DNA of 64,000 nt from Herbiconiux ginsengi (GTDB lineage Bacteria > Actinomycetota > Actinomycetes > Actinomycetales > Microbacteriaceae): the NCBI RefSeq assembly GCF_900107435.1, contig NZ_FNPZ01000003.1:682001-746000 (forward strand), given 5' to 3'. How positions within the stretch are numbered: position 1 is the first letter of the stretch; the number at the start of each line of letters is the position of its first letter. Of the stretch, positions 1 through 8,455 are shown piece by piece. The notes beneath the pieces are model-generated. The model searched no databases, was not told the DNA's origin, and saw nothing but the letters and a program-made list of their open reading frames with translations. Position numbers and translations under genes: made by a program.

Positions 1-2
1 AC

Positions 3-407
3 CGCCGCGCCGCCCGCCTGCACGAGAAGGTGCTCGCCGGCGCCGACGTCTGCTTCGTGAACCACTCGGGCGGCGTCGAACCCGTGCGCCGATTCATCGC
101 CGAGAGCCACGGGCTGGGCATCGCGCCCGCCTTCATCCCGTGCGTGCCGATGGTGATCGACGCCGGGAGCGCGTCGCTGCTGAAGTCGTTCACGACACTG
201 GTGCTGCCCGAGGGGTTCCTCGACGGCATCCTGCACGCCGCGCATCCGTACGACGCAGCACTGGATGCGATCACCCGGCTCTGCGAGGAGTTCCTGGCGG
301 TCGATGGAGTGGCCGGCGTCAACCTCTCGGGCGGCCCTGCGGCGGGCGCCGAAGTGGCCTTCGCCGACGCGATGGGTGTGGTGGCCGAGCGACTCGGTCT
401 CGGCTGA
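3..407 (+). CDS. Methylenetetrahydrofolate reductase-like protein (C-terminal part)
   Basis: The open frame enters from the left edge, so only about 134 C-terminal residues are visible and the true start lies outside. The pattern of a strand ending in FVNHSGG, then IAPAFIPCVPMV, then LPEGFLDGI, an alternating helix, and GVAGVNLSGG resembles the last strands of the methylenetetrahydrofolate reductase TIM barrel, which binds FAD and folate. This is a fold-level resemblance seen by eye. The protein could be a divergent MTHFR paralogue of one-carbon catabolism rather than MetF. It is followed after 58 bases by the decarboxylase gene on the same strand. Confidence 0.55.
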   Translation, partial: RRAARLHEKVLAGADVCFVNHSGGVEPVRRFIAESHGLGIAPAFIPCVPMVIDAGSASLLKSFTTLVLPEGFLDGILHAAHPYDAALDAITRLCEEFLAVDGVAGVNLSGGPAAGAEVAFADAMGVVAERLGLG

Positions 408-465
408 CCGAACGCGTCCGCGGCACCGGATGCGCGGGGTCGCGCCGGATGAGAAGCTGTTCCTC

Positions 466-2175
466 ATGAGTGACCAGACACAATCCGGAACACCCGCCCC
501 CCTGACCGTCACCGTCGGTCAGTACCTCGCCACCCGCCTCGTGCAGCTCGGCGCCCACCACGTCTTCGGCCTGCCGGGAGACTTCAACCTCAGCCTTCTC
601 GATCAGATGGCGACGGTCGAAGGATTCCACTGGGTCGGTTCGACCAACGAGTTGAACGCCGCCTACGCGGCCGACGGCTACGCCCGCGTGCGCCGGGGCC
701 TCGGCGCCCTCGTCACGACCTTCGGGGTGGGCGAGCTCTCGGCCATCAACGGGGTGGCGGGCAGCTACTCCGAAGACGTGCCCGTTGTGCAGATCACCGG
801 GATGCCCACCACCGGCGCCCGCGCGGCCGGCACCCACCTCCACCACACCCTGATCGACGGCGACTACGACCACTTCTTGCGCGCCTATCGCGAGGTCACG
901 GTCAGCGCGACCGTCGTCAAGGCGCAGACCGCCACACGCGACATCGACGCCGCGCTGATGACCGCGCTCCGTGAATCCAAGCCGGTGTACCTCGGCATCC
1001 CGAGCGACGTCGCCACCCTGCCGGTGCACGCCGCGAACCTGCGTACGCCTCTGGTGGCCGCGTCGAGCGACCGCAACGAGCTCGAGCGCTTCACGGCGAT
1101 GCTCGCCGAGACGGTGGCCCGCCACGACCAGGTGACCATGCTGGTCGGCTCGCAGGTGCACCGCTGCAGCCTCGAGGCGATCGTCCGCCAGATCGCCGAC
1201 CACGACGGCGTGTACATCGCTTCGCAGAACATGTCGAAAGCGGTGCTCGACGAGTCGCATCCGGCCAGCCTCGGCACCTACATGGGCGCCTTCACCCGGG
1301 TCGACGAGGCGCGCGCCGCCGTCGACGACGCGCCGCTCCTCGTTCTCGCGGGAACCGTGATGAGCGACTTCCTCACCGGCTTCTTCACGCAGCGCTTCGA
1401 CGAGGACGCCGCGATCGAGCTCGGCCTCACCACAGCCCGCATCGCCGACACCACCTTCTACGGCGTGCGGCTCGAAGACTCGCTGCGCGCCCTGCACGTC
1501 GTGTTGGGCCAGACCCCGCGGGCCGAGGTGCTGCCGGTGGGGCATCCGTCGGTCGCGGTCGCCGCCGCGCCCCTGGCGGGCGAACCGCTCGACCAGGAGT
1601 TCTTCTGGGCGGCCATCCAGGGCTGGCTGCGGCCCGGCACCACGGTGATCGCGGATGCCGGCACCTCGTTCTACGGCGCGCTCGATCTGGTGCTGCCCGA
1701 TGAATCCGACCTGCTCGGCCAAGCCGTCTGGTCGTCGATCGGCTACACGATCCCGGCGACGCTGGGCGCCTGCCTCGCGCAGCCGAAACGGCGGTCGGTG
1801 CTCTTCGTGGGCGACGGTGCGGCGCAGTTGACGGTGCAGGAGCTCGCCACGATCCTGCACCGCGGGTTCACTCCGGTGATCTTCCTGCTCAACAACGACG
1901 GCTACACCGTCGAGCGCAAGATCCAGAGTCCGTCGGCGGTCTACCAGGACATCACGCCGTGGGACTGGACGCTGATTCCCGCCGCGTTCGGCGCGGCCGA
2001 CCGTGTGGTCACCGCATCCGTCGGCAGCCAGGACGAGCTGGCGGAAGCGCTGGCGCTCGCCCACGAGAACACCGAGAAGGCGGTGCTGATCGAGGTGCGC
2101 CTGCCCGAGATGGATTCGCCGAGGCTCCTGACCGTGCTGACCGAGGGGATCGCCGCAGCCGCAGCGAAGCGGTGA
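466..2175 (+). CDS. ThDP-dependent 2-keto acid decarboxylase (indolepyruvate/pyruvate decarboxylase family)
   Basis: A 569-residue protein of normal length for IpdC/PDC enzymes, which non-oxidatively decarboxylate 2-keto acids (indolepyruvate, phenylpyruvate, pyruvate or branched-chain keto acids) to aldehydes in the cytosol. The N-terminal PYR domain has HHVFGLPGDFN and the ThDP-activating glutamate in STNELNAAYAADGYAR. The C-terminal PP domain carries GDGAAQLTVQEL followed by LLNNDGYTVE, the Mg-ThDP motif. The frame is open further upstream, but the ATG at 466 is where family homology begins. Substrate cannot be told from sequence; indolepyruvate or a branched-chain keto acid are both possible. 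Confidence 0.88.
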   Translation: MSDQTQSGTPAPLTVTVGQYLATRLVQLGAHHVFGLPGDFNLSLLDQMATVEGFHWVGSTNELNAAYAADGYARVRRGLGALVTTFGVGELSAINGVAGSYSEDVPVVQITGMPTTGARAAGTHLHHTLIDGDYDHFLRAYREVTVSATVVKAQTATRDIDAALMTALRESKPVYLGIPSDVATLPVHAANLRTPLVAASSDRNELERFTAMLAETVARHDQVTMLVGSQVHRCSLEAIVRQIADHDGVYIASQNMSKAVLDESHPASLGTYMGAFTRVDEARAAVDDAPLLVLAGTVMSDFLTGFFTQRFDEDAAIELGLTTARIADTTFYGVRLEDSLRALHVVLGQTPRAEVLPVGHPSVAVAAAPLAGEPLDQEFFWAAIQGWLRPGTTVIADAGTSFYGALDLVLPDESDLLGQAVWSSIGYTIPATLGACLAQPKRRSVLFVGDGAAQLTVQELATILHRGFTPVIFLLNNDGYTVERKIQSPSAVYQDITPWDWTLIPAAFGAADRVVTASVGSQDELAEALALAHENTEKAVLIEVRLPEMDSPRLLTVLTEGIAAAAAKR

Positions 2176-2260
2176 CCACGCAGGGACGTCGAGGCGTGGC
2201 GGTCTGTTCGCGGCACCGGATCCACCCCTAGGGTGTGACCAACGAGAAGCGGGGGACGAC

Positions 2261-2935
2261 ATGGGTCAGGTCATCGGCGAGGTGCTCCCGCTGGCGCTCG
2301 GCGTCGCGATCAGTCCGATCCCGATCATCGCCGCCATCCTGATGCTGCTCTCGCCGAAGGCTCGCGGAACGAGCGTCGGCTTCCTGATGGGCTGGGTGCT
2401 CGGCATCGTCGTGGCCGTCGTGGTGTTCGCGCTGCTCTCGTCGTTCCTGCCCGAGTCGGGGTCGGATGCGCCGAAGCCGATCTCGGGAGTCATCAAGATC
2501 GTGCTGGGCATCGCCCTCCTCGCCCTGGCCGTGCGGCAGTGGCGCTCGCGGCCCAAGGAGGGCATCGCGCCCGTTCTCCCGAAGTGGATGGCGGCCATCG
2601 ACTCGATGACGGCAGGGCGCGGTTTCGCTCTCGGCTTCGTGCTGGCGGCCGTGAACCCGAAGAACCTCCTCATGGGTGTGGCGGCCGGCGTCGCGGTCGG
2701 TTCGGATGCTCCGAACGCCGGAGCGAGCGTCGTCGCCGTGGTGGTCTACGTGGTGATCGCGGCATCCACCGTCGCCGTTCCGGTGATCGCCTACCTGGCG
2801 GCCGCTCAGCGCATGGCCACGCCGCTGGAATCCCTTCGAGGGTGGCTGACACGCAACAATTCGACGGTCATGGCCGTTCTGCTGTTGATCATCGGCGTCG
2901 TCGTGATCGGAAAGGGTCTCGCCAACTTCTCCTGA
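2261..2935 (+). CDS. GAP/Sap-family polytopic membrane protein
   Basis: A 224-residue protein with about six hydrophobic segments (roughly residues 6-30, 36-62, 72-92, 120-145, 150-176, 200-222). The opening with LPLALGVAISPIPIIAAILML and the later ALGFVLAAVNPKN motif are typical of the GAP family (related to the mycobacterial sulfolipid-addressing protein Sap and, more distantly, LysE exporters). It is likely a small-molecule or lipid exporter in the cytoplasmic membrane; the substrate is unknown. The ATG is preceded by a purine-rich GGGGGAC ribosome site. A TAGGGT box at 2229-2234 may serve as its -10. Confidence 0.75.
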   Translation: MGQVIGEVLPLALGVAISPIPIIAAILMLLSPKARGTSVGFLMGWVLGIVVAVVVFALLSSFLPESGSDAPKPISGVIKIVLGIALLALAVRQWRSRPKEGIAPVLPKWMAAIDSMTAGRGFALGFVLAAVNPKNLLMGVAAGVAVGSDAPNAGASVVAVVVYVVIAASTVAVPVIAYLAAAQRMATPLESLRGWLTRNNSTVMAVLLLIIGVVVIGKGLANFS

Positions 2936-3014
2936 CCGCTACTGTGATGGGTGGCATGCCCTACGCGCGCCGGGGAAGCCTCGCCCGACACGAGGCAGAT
3001 TGGGAGGACTCATC

Positions 3015-3404
3015 ATGAGCTTCTGGGGAAATTTCTGGGACGTCATCGGCTGGTTCCTCTGGGCGTTCGTGTTCATCGCCTACCTGATGGCGCTGTTCGC
3101 GATCATCGGAGACCTGTTCCGCGACCACAAGCTGAACGGCTGGTGGAAGGCGCTGTGGATCCTCTTCCTGATCTTCGTGCCGTTCATCACCGCCTTGGTC
3201 TACCTCATCGCGCGCGGTCGCGGCATGGCCGAGCGTCAGAACAAAGAGGTCAAGCAGGCGCAGACGGCGGCCGACGACTACATCCGTAACGTGGCGGGTT
3301 CGAGCGCGTCGGACGAGATCGCGAAGGCCAAGGCGCTGCTGGATGCCGGCACCATCACCCAGGACGAGTACAACCTGCTGAAGGCGAAGGCGCTGCAGCA
3401 CTAG
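3015..3404 (+). CDS. Small membrane protein with PLDc_N-type helices and SHOCT domain
   Basis: A 129-residue protein. The ATG at 3015 is chosen because a strong GGGAGG site lies at 3002-3007; an upstream TTG would swallow that site. Two membrane helices (about residues 8-32 and 45-67) resemble the phospholipase-D-nuclease N-terminal membrane module. A linker rich in Gln and Ala follows, then a C-terminal SHOCT helix hairpin (DEIAKAKALLDAGTITQDEY), which is usually found at the end of membrane or lipoproteins. The function of this combination is unknown; it is common as a small envelope protein in actinobacteria. Confidence 0.75.
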   Translation: MSFWGNFWDVIGWFLWAFVFIAYLMALFAIIGDLFRDHKLNGWWKALWILFLIFVPFITALVYLIARGRGMAERQNKEVKQAQTAADDYIRNVAGSSASDEIAKAKALLDAGTITQDEYNLLKAKALQH

Positions 3405-3480
3405 TCGCCTCGGGCGCCGTGCTTCGCGCGGCGTCCTCGGGCGGCGCCGGTCCTTGCCCGGCGCCGCGCGACATGTTCGC

Positions 3481-3503
3481 GTGAGGTCGCTGCGCGGCCT
3501 CAC
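3481..3503. terminator. Hairpin between convergent genes
   Basis: GTGAGGTCGC pairs with GCGGCCTCAC (one T-G wobble) across a three-base loop, a 10-bp stem between two converging genes. There is no T-run, so it would be an actinobacterial type of bidirectional hairpin terminator. Confidence 0.55.
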
Positions 3504-3531
3504 GCTCACTCTGGGTCGTCGAGTAGGGCCC

Positions 3532-3569
3532 GTTGCGTTGCGTCTCGGATGTTGCGTTGTGTCTCGGAT
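3532..3569. repeat. 19-bp tandem duplication
   Basis: Two adjacent 19-bp copies at 3532-3550 and 3551-3569 differ at one base (GTTGCGTTGCGTCTCGGAT against a T in the second copy). They lie in the 188-base non-coding gap just past the end of the pentapeptide gene. Confidence 0.8.
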
Positions 3570-3592
3570 GCGGTTCGGGTAGCGAGTTGTAC

Positions 3593-4201
3593 TTACTCGG
3601 GTCGCACGTCGAGACGGAGGGCCTGGGCGATCGTGACCGCCTGATCGATGGTCACGATCGCCTTCGCCAGCTCGACCGTGAGCGGATCGAGCGACGAGAG
3701 GTCGCTGCCCCGCAGATCGCAGCCCGCGAGCTCGGCCCGGTGCCAGAGGGCGCCGCTCAGGTCGAGATCGCGCAGCACCGCCCCACCACAGCGGGCGCCG
3801 CTCAGGTCGGCCTCGCGCATCCGCACCCCGGTGAAGGATGCGCCGCTCAGGTCTTTGCGAGCCAGTGACACGAAGCCCCAGTTGCCGCCGTCGACCTTCG
3901 TCAGATCCCACTCGCAGGAGACGAAGGCGCTGCCCACCAGCTTGCAGCGGGTGAACGAGGCGTCGAAGGAGGAGCACCGCTCGAAGGTGCAGTTCGTGAA
4001 CGCGGCATCCGTGTGCTCGGACACGTTGAAGCGCACGCCGCGGAACACGCAATCGGTGAAGCTCGCCCCGTGATCGATCAGCTCGGTGAAATCGCAGTCC
4101 TGGAAGAGCACGCCCTCGAACACGTCGTCGGCCCCGAGCTCGCGGCCGTACCAGTCTTCGCCCGAGACGCGGCTGGTGGGATCGGGCCGGCGGTCTGTCA
4201 C
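3593..4201 (-). CDS. Pentapeptide-repeat protein
   Basis: A 202-residue protein whose central part is built of A(D/N)LXX-type pentapeptides with Phe, Cys or Leu at the central position (for example FQDCDFTELIDHGASFTDC, DLSGASFTG, READLSGARC, LRDLDLSGAL, AELAGCDLRGSDLSSL). Such repeats fold into a right-handed quadrilateral beta-helix. Some members mimic DNA and protect gyrase from quinolones, but most have no known role; nothing here points to gyrase protection. The first 25 residues and the C-terminal helix (LAKAIVTIDQAVTIAQALRL) lie outside the repeat. Confidence 0.85.
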   Translation of the reverse strand: MTDRRPDPTSRVSGEDWYGRELGADDVFEGVLFQDCDFTELIDHGASFTDCVFRGVRFNVSEHTDAAFTNCTFERCSSFDASFTRCKLVGSAFVSCEWDLTKVDGGNWGFVSLARKDLSGASFTGVRMREADLSGARCGGAVLRDLDLSGALWHRAELAGCDLRGSDLSSLDPLTVELAKAIVTIDQAVTIAQALRLDVRPE

Positions 4202-4216
4202 CCCTGAAGCCTAGGC

Positions 4217-4245
4217 GTGACGGCCGACACCGGGGGTCTTAATAT
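4217..4245 (+). promoter_or_regulatory. Promoter, leaderless type, of the LysE/RhtB gene
   Basis: TAATAT at 4240-4245 lies 6 bases before the ATG at 4252, with GTGACG at 4217-4222 (17-bp spacing) as -35. The transcript would begin at or next to the start codon, and there is no spaced Shine-Dalgarno site. Confidence 0.6.
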
Positions 4246-4251
4246 CGAAGG

Positions 4252-4884
4252 ATGGTTCCTTTCGGCAACTGGCTCGCGTACGCACTCGCGGCGCTCGTGA
4301 TCATCCTCATCCCCGGGCCCAGCGTGCTCTTCGTGATCGGGCGGTCGCTCGCCTTCGGCCGGCGGGGCGGGCTGCTCAGCGTGCTCGGCAATGCCCTCGG
4401 CGCGCTGCCGCAGGTGGTGGCGGTGGCGGTCGGCGTGGGCGTGATCGTGGCGCAGTCCATCGTGGCCTTCACGATCGTGAAGCTCGTCGGAGCCGCCTAC
4501 CTCGTCTACCTCGGGGTACAGGCCATCCGGCACCGCAACGTCGTGGCGGGGGAGCAGGCGGGCACCACCGTGCGCTCGTCGTGGCGACTCGTGGCGGAGG
4601 GCTTCGTGGTGGGGCTCACCAATCCCAAGACCATCGTCTTCTTCGTGGCCGTGCTGCCGCAGTTCGTCGACTACTCGGCCGGCTCGGTGCCGCTTCAGAT
4701 GCTGCTACTCGGGCTCACCTCGATCATGATCGGGTTGGTCTGCGACTCGGGCTGGGCGCTCTCGGCCGGTTTCGCACGCAACTGGTTCGCGAAGTCGCCG
4801 AAGCGGATGTCGCGGATGCGCGGCACGGGCGGCGTCATGATGATCGGACTCGGCGGCACGATGGCCCTCACGGGCAACAAGTAG
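4252..4884 (+). CDS. LysE/RhtB-family amino acid exporter
   Basis: A 210-residue protein with six hydrophobic segments and the family signature near the N-terminus (LIIPGPSVLFVIGRSLAFGRRGGLLSVLGNALG), plus GLTNPKTIVFFVAVLPQF in the middle. RhtB-type proteins export homoserine, threonine or other amino acids by proton antiport across the cytoplasmic membrane. The divergent neighbour is the pentapeptide protein, and no dedicated LysR regulator is adjacent, unlike the second LysE-type gene at 18535. The substrate is not determinable. The gene ends 6 bases from the converging flavoprotein gene. Confidence 0.88.
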   Translation: MVPFGNWLAYALAALVIILIPGPSVLFVIGRSLAFGRRGGLLSVLGNALGALPQVVAVAVGVGVIVAQSIVAFTIVKLVGAAYLVYLGVQAIRHRNVVAGEQAGTTVRSSWRLVAEGFVVGLTNPKTIVFFVAVLPQFVDYSAGSVPLQMLLLGLTSIMIGLVCDSGWALSAGFARNWFAKSPKRMSRMRGTGGVMMIGLGGTMALTGNK

Positions 4885-4890
4885 CGCCGC

Positions 4891-5466
4891 TCAGCCGGGG
4901 AGCAGCGCGGTCTGCCAGCCGTCGGTGGTGCGGCGGAACTCGGTGCGCCGGCTCGCGGTGTCGGGGCGGCCCTCCCAGAAGGTGAGGCGCACCGGGCGCA
5001 CCAGGAATCCCGACCAGGTGGGCGGCGGGTCGAGGGCGCCCTCCGGATGCGCAGCGTCGAACTCCGCCCAGCGAACCAGGCGTTCTTCGAGGGGCAAGGC
5101 CGCGAACTCGGGGGTGTTCAGCCAGGCGAGCAACTGCAGGTAGCGCGAGCGGTGCCGGTAGGCCCAGAGTTCCTCGGCGTCGTCGGCGCGGGAGACGTCG
5201 CCCTGCACCACGAGCTGCCGGCCGGGCCAGAGCAGGGTGAGCGCTGCCCGCGGATCACCGGTGACATCGGTCACCTTGCGCGAGCGCGAGTCGGTGTGGA
5301 AGAAGAAGCCCCGCTCGTCGTACTCGCTGAGCAGCACGGTGCGCGCATCCGGGTACCCGCTCGAGGTTCCGGTGCTGAGCGTCATGAGCGGGCGCGCGGG
5401 GTCGTCGTTCGACGGGAGCCAAGCGGCGAGCAGCCCGGCGATCTCCTCGGCGGCGGATGCGCTCAC
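4891..5466 (-). CDS. Pyridoxamine 5'-phosphate oxidase-like flavoprotein
   Basis: A 191-residue split-barrel FMN protein. It has the PNPOx signatures DARTVLLSEYDERGFFFHTD, SRKVTDVTGDPRAALTLLWP and RQLVVQGDVSRA, and a C-terminal PdxH-like dimerisation region (SGFLVRPVRLTFWEGR). True PNPOx makes pyridoxal phosphate. Here the gene is the last of a catabolic operon and its GTG start overlaps the TGA of the creatininase-family gene (GTGA at 5463-5466), so it may act as a flavin oxidase or reductase on a pathway intermediate, as PhzG does in phenazine synthesis. The long frame further upstream is a shadow of the neighbouring gene. Confidence 0.78.
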   Translation of the reverse strand: MSASAAEEIAGLLAAWLPSNDDPARPLMTLSTGTSSGYPDARTVLLSEYDERGFFFHTDSRSRKVTDVTGDPRAALTLLWPGRQLVVQGDVSRADDAEELWAYRHRSRYLQLLAWLNTPEFAALPLEERLVRWAEFDAAHPEGALDPPPTWSGFLVRPVRLTFWEGRPDTASRRTEFRRTTDGWQTALLPG

Positions 5467-6236
5467 GCCGCTCCCGAGGCGTCGAACCGGGCAACCTCGG
5501 CGAGGGCCGCGACCGTGTCGACGACCGATGCCTCGAACAGCTCCGCGCCGTAGGCCGCCGTGGCGCCGGTCGGGTCGCCGACCGTGCCATTGGTGGCGAA
5601 GTCGTTGGAGAGCCAGCCGAAGGTCACGCGCTTCTTGAAGCCGATGTGCTCGTAGCCGGCCAGGTGCTCGGGAACGCTGCGCTCGGCGAGCGAGAGGTCC
5701 ACCAGCTCGGGGCGCAGGTGCAGCACGAGCGAGGTCTCGGCGTGTCCGGCGTGGATGCCGAGGCCGAACTCCTCCGGTCCGTCGTGCGCGCCCGACGGCA
5801 CGGTCGCCCCCATCAGGAAGGTCTGCAACCCGAAGCGGCGTCGCAGCTCTCGGCAGGCCACTTGCAGCAGAGCCAGGTTGCCGCCGTGCCCGTTGAAGAA
5901 CACGAGCTTGCGAGCCGGGGTGGCGGCGATGGAGTTGCCGAGCTCGACGACGGTCTGCATCAGCGTGTCCCAACTGATCCACATCGTGCCGGGCGCCCAG
6001 TGGTGCTCGTCGGATTTCGTGTAGGCGATGGTGGGGAGGATCCAGACGTCCTGACCCTCGGCTGCGGCCCGCTCGACCGAGGCGTTGGCGACGCTGTCGG
6101 CGATGAGGTAGTCGGTCATCAGCGGCAGGTGCGGGCCGTGGTGCTCGATGGCACCGGTGGGCAGCACGATCACCGAATCGGACGAGAGCGCCGCGGTGGC
6201 TGCGGTGCCGGAGAGTTCGACGAGTCGGCGACTCAT
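5463..6236 (-). CDS. Creatininase-family metal-dependent amidohydrolase
   Basis: A 257-residue protein of the creatinine amidohydrolase/MftE/ArfB superfamily, which hydrolyses cyclic amides or formamides with two metal ions. Metal-binding motifs are intact: GAIEHHGPHLPLMTD near residue 30, FFNGHGGN near 115 and HAGHAETSL near 165. Family members open creatinine, cleave formamides in riboflavin and F420 biosynthesis, or process mycofactocin. Membership in a transporter-linked oxidation operon suggests ring opening of a lactam or imide, which is inference. The ATG at 6236 overlaps the TGA of the upstream oxidase gene (ATGA), indicating translational coupling. Confidence 0.85.
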   Translation of the reverse strand: MSRRLVELSGTAATAALSSDSVIVLPTGAIEHHGPHLPLMTDYLIADSVANASVERAAAEGQDVWILPTIAYTKSDEHHWAPGTMWISWDTLMQTVVELGNSIAATPARKLVFFNGHGGNLALLQVACRELRRRFGLQTFLMGATVPSGAHDGPEEFGLGIHAGHAETSLVLHLRPELVDLSLAERSVPEHLAGYEHIGFKKRVTFGWLSNDFATNGTVGDPTGATAAYGAELFEASVVDTVAALAEVARFDASGAA

Positions 6237-7564
6237 GCCCACTTCACCCCCGTCGGCACGGTCTCGGCCAGCGGGATCTTGCCCGGGTTGAGGAGTCCGT
6301 CGGGATCGGTCTGCGCGGCCAGCTCCTTCGTGCGCTCGACCTGGTGGTCGACGTACCACTGGTGCGGGCTGTGGAAACCGACACCGATGGCGGCGAGCCG
6401 GTCGTAGCCCGCGTACACCTCCTCGGCGCTGACGTAGGGCGCGGCGAGCATCCCGATCGGATGATCGCGCTGGGCCTCGATGTGCAGCATCCCACCGGGG
6501 TAGACCTCGTGCACCTCGTCGAGGCGTTCGACAAGGGCCGCACCGGAGACCTCGACGTGGAAGTAGGTGTCCTCGGCCGACTTCTGCAGCCACTCGATCG
6601 GGTGGTTGTAGGAGAGCATCGAGATCTTCACCGTGGCCTGCGGGCCCTCGCGCACCTCCTCCACGCGGCCGCCGGCACCCTCGACGAGCGCCGTCGCCGC
6701 GGCGACGGTCGAAGCATCGAGGATGGCGCGCATTGACGCACGACCCTTCGGGATGGCCGGGTCGTCGGGCAGGGCATCGGCGATGCGCGGCAGATCGGCC
6801 GAGACCAGGCGGGGCGTGGGTTCCAGCCAGCCGACCTGGCGGATGACGGAGGTCGCGTCGGCGAACGACGGGAAGCTGGCGTAGAAGCCGACCCACTCCT
6901 GGACCGGCTCGAGCGCGATGGTGGCGCGGGCGATGATGCCGGCCGTGCCGTAGGTGTGCACGTAGGGTTGTGCGGCTTCGCCCTCGAGGTGCACGAGCTC
7001 GGCGACCGGAGAGGCGTGCACGACGTCGAGCGCCAGCACGTAGCGGCCGCTCATGTTCGAGCCGTGCTTGATCGATCCCGTGCCGCCCGAGCCGCCGGAC
7101 AGGAAGCCGCCGATCGTCGACTGGGCGGTGGAGGGGTACATCAGGATCTGCTGCCCGGCTTCGCGCGCGGCCTGTTCGATGGCGACCATGGTCGCGCCGG
7201 CTTCGGCCACGAGGTAGCCCTCGCCCACCTCGACCACGGCCCGGGCCTTCGACGTGTCGAGCACCAGCCCGCCCTCGAGGGGGATGGCCTGGCCGTAGTT
7301 GCCCGTGCCCTTGCCGCGCGGCGTCACGGCGACGCCGTGGCGCACCGCAGCGGCGACGGTCTGGACGATCTGCTCGGCGCTCGCCGGGAAGGCCACGATG
7401 TCGGCGAGCCCGAGCGGAAGCTGCTCGGCCAGGATCGGCGACATCTTCGCGCCGTCGAGCGAGGCCTTCTCGCGGCCACGGAGTTCGGTGGTGATCCCGC
7501 GCTCGCCGAGCAACTCGGTGAGTTCGGCAGCGAGAGCGGCGATCTGGTCGGGGGAGGCGGTCAT
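6233..7564 (-). CDS. FAD-linked oxidase (VAO/GlcD type)
   Basis: A 443-residue protein with an N-terminal PCMH-type FAD-binding domain (FPASAEQIVQTVAAAVRHGVAVTPRGKGTGNYG, then TIGGFLSGGSGGTGSIKHGSN) and a C-terminal substrate domain ending in the family signature TDPDGLLNPGKIP. Relatives oxidise 2-hydroxy acids, lactams or aldoses and pass electrons to oxygen or quinone. No His or Cys that would mark bicovalent FAD attachment is obvious. The start at 7564 has a good AGAGGA ribosome site. It lies between the dehydrogenase and the creatininase-like hydrolase, so it plausibly oxidises the ring before or after opening. Confidence 0.85.
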   Translation of the reverse strand: MTASPDQIAALAAELTELLGERGITTELRGREKASLDGAKMSPILAEQLPLGLADIVAFPASAEQIVQTVAAAVRHGVAVTPRGKGTGNYGQAIPLEGGLVLDTSKARAVVEVGEGYLVAEAGATMVAIEQAAREAGQQILMYPSTAQSTIGGFLSGGSGGTGSIKHGSNMSGRYVLALDVVHASPVAELVHLEGEAAQPYVHTYGTAGIIARATIALEPVQEWVGFYASFPSFADATSVIRQVGWLEPTPRLVSADLPRIADALPDDPAIPKGRASMRAILDASTVAAATALVEGAGGRVEEVREGPQATVKISMLSYNHPIEWLQKSAEDTYFHVEVSGAALVERLDEVHEVYPGGMLHIEAQRDHPIGMLAAPYVSAEEVYAGYDRLAAIGVGFHSPHQWYVDHQVERTKELAAQTDPDGLLNPGKIPLAETVPTGVKWA

Positions 7565-7617
7565 GGTGAAGTCCTCTGGTGCGTGGATGATTCGAATGAA
7601 GCGGGTGACGGGCGGGG

Positions 7618-8391
7618 TCAGTGCATGACCATGCCGCCCGTGACGTTGACGGCCTGGCCGGTCATGTAGTCGGCGTCGGCGGAGGCGAGGAAGGCGGCGA
7701 CGCCGGCGACGTCGGCCGGGTCGGCGAGCCGGCCGAGCGGCGAGTAGCTCGACCACTCGGTGACATCCGCCTCGGTGCGGGTGGCGGCGCCCATGTCGGT
7801 GAGCACGTAGCCGGGGCAGATGCAGTTGGCCGTGATCCCGGATGCGCCGAGTTCGAGCGCGGTCACCCGGGTGAGGGCGATCACGGCGGCCTTGGAGGCG
7901 GCGTAGTGCGCCTGCCCTGCGCCGCCGGTCTTGCCGGCCATGCTGGCGAGGTTCACGATCTTGCCGCCCGTGCCGGCCGCGATCATCGATCGGGCCGCCA
8001 CCTGGGTGGTGACGAGCATGGCCGTGGTGTTGATGGCGAAGACGGTGTCCCACTCGTCGACGGTGATGTCGAGCAGCGAGCCGAAACGCAGGATGCCGGC
8101 GTTGTTGACGAGCACGTCGATGCCGTCGAGGGCCTCGATGGCCCGGCCCAGCGCATCCGTGGTGTTCGACGGATCGCTGAGGTCGGCGGGAACGAAGTGG
8201 CAGCCCAGTTCGCCGGCGAGGGCGGAGCCCTGCTCGGCGAGGCGGTCGAGGACGCTGATCTCAGCACCCTCGGCCGCACAGCGCCGGGCGATGGAGGCGC
8301 CGATCCCCCGCGCTCCGCCCGTGACCACGATGCGCGTTCCGGCGAGCCGGGAGCTCGTCGTGCGGCGATCGGTCACGGGGCGGAGCGACAT
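7618..8391 (-). CDS. Short-chain dehydrogenase/reductase
   Basis: A 257-residue classical SDR. It has the Rossmann motif TGGARGIG near residue 25, the NNAG motif (VLVNNAGIL), the catalytic Ser in NLASMAG, the YAASK Tyr-Lys pair, and the ICPGYVLTDM segment. Asp in the second strand (SVLDRL) suggests NAD rather than NADP. It will interconvert an alcohol and a ketone. The gene is in the middle of the catabolic operon, 53 bases upstream of the FAD-oxidase start; substrate unknown. Confidence 0.88.
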   Translation of the reverse strand: MSLRPVTDRRTTSSRLAGTRIVVTGGARGIGASIARRCAAEGAEISVLDRLAEQGSALAGELGCHFVPADLSDPSNTTDALGRAIEALDGIDVLVNNAGILRFGSLLDITVDEWDTVFAINTTAMLVTTQVAARSMIAAGTGGKIVNLASMAGKTGGAGQAHYAASKAAVIALTRVTALELGASGITANCICPGYVLTDMGAATRTEADVTEWSSYSPLGRLADPADVAGVAAFLASADADYMTGQAVNVTGGMVMH

Positions 8392-8455
8392 GGGATCAGT
8401 GCCTTTCAGTGGGTTTGTGAATCAGTGCGGTTTCGAAGGGTCGGGATGCAGCCGC

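Noticed and set aside
319-2262. A 647-residue open frame on the minus strand opposite the decarboxylase
   Set aside because: Arg/His/Gly-rich composition with no domain; it is the antisense shadow of a GC-rich gene. The same applies to long frames opposite smc, mfd, eno, gnd, rplY and ndh.
6237-6896. N-terminal extension of the creatininase-family frame
   Set aside because: It lies out of frame inside the FAD-oxidase gene; the ATG at 6236 with ATGA overlap gives a normal family length.
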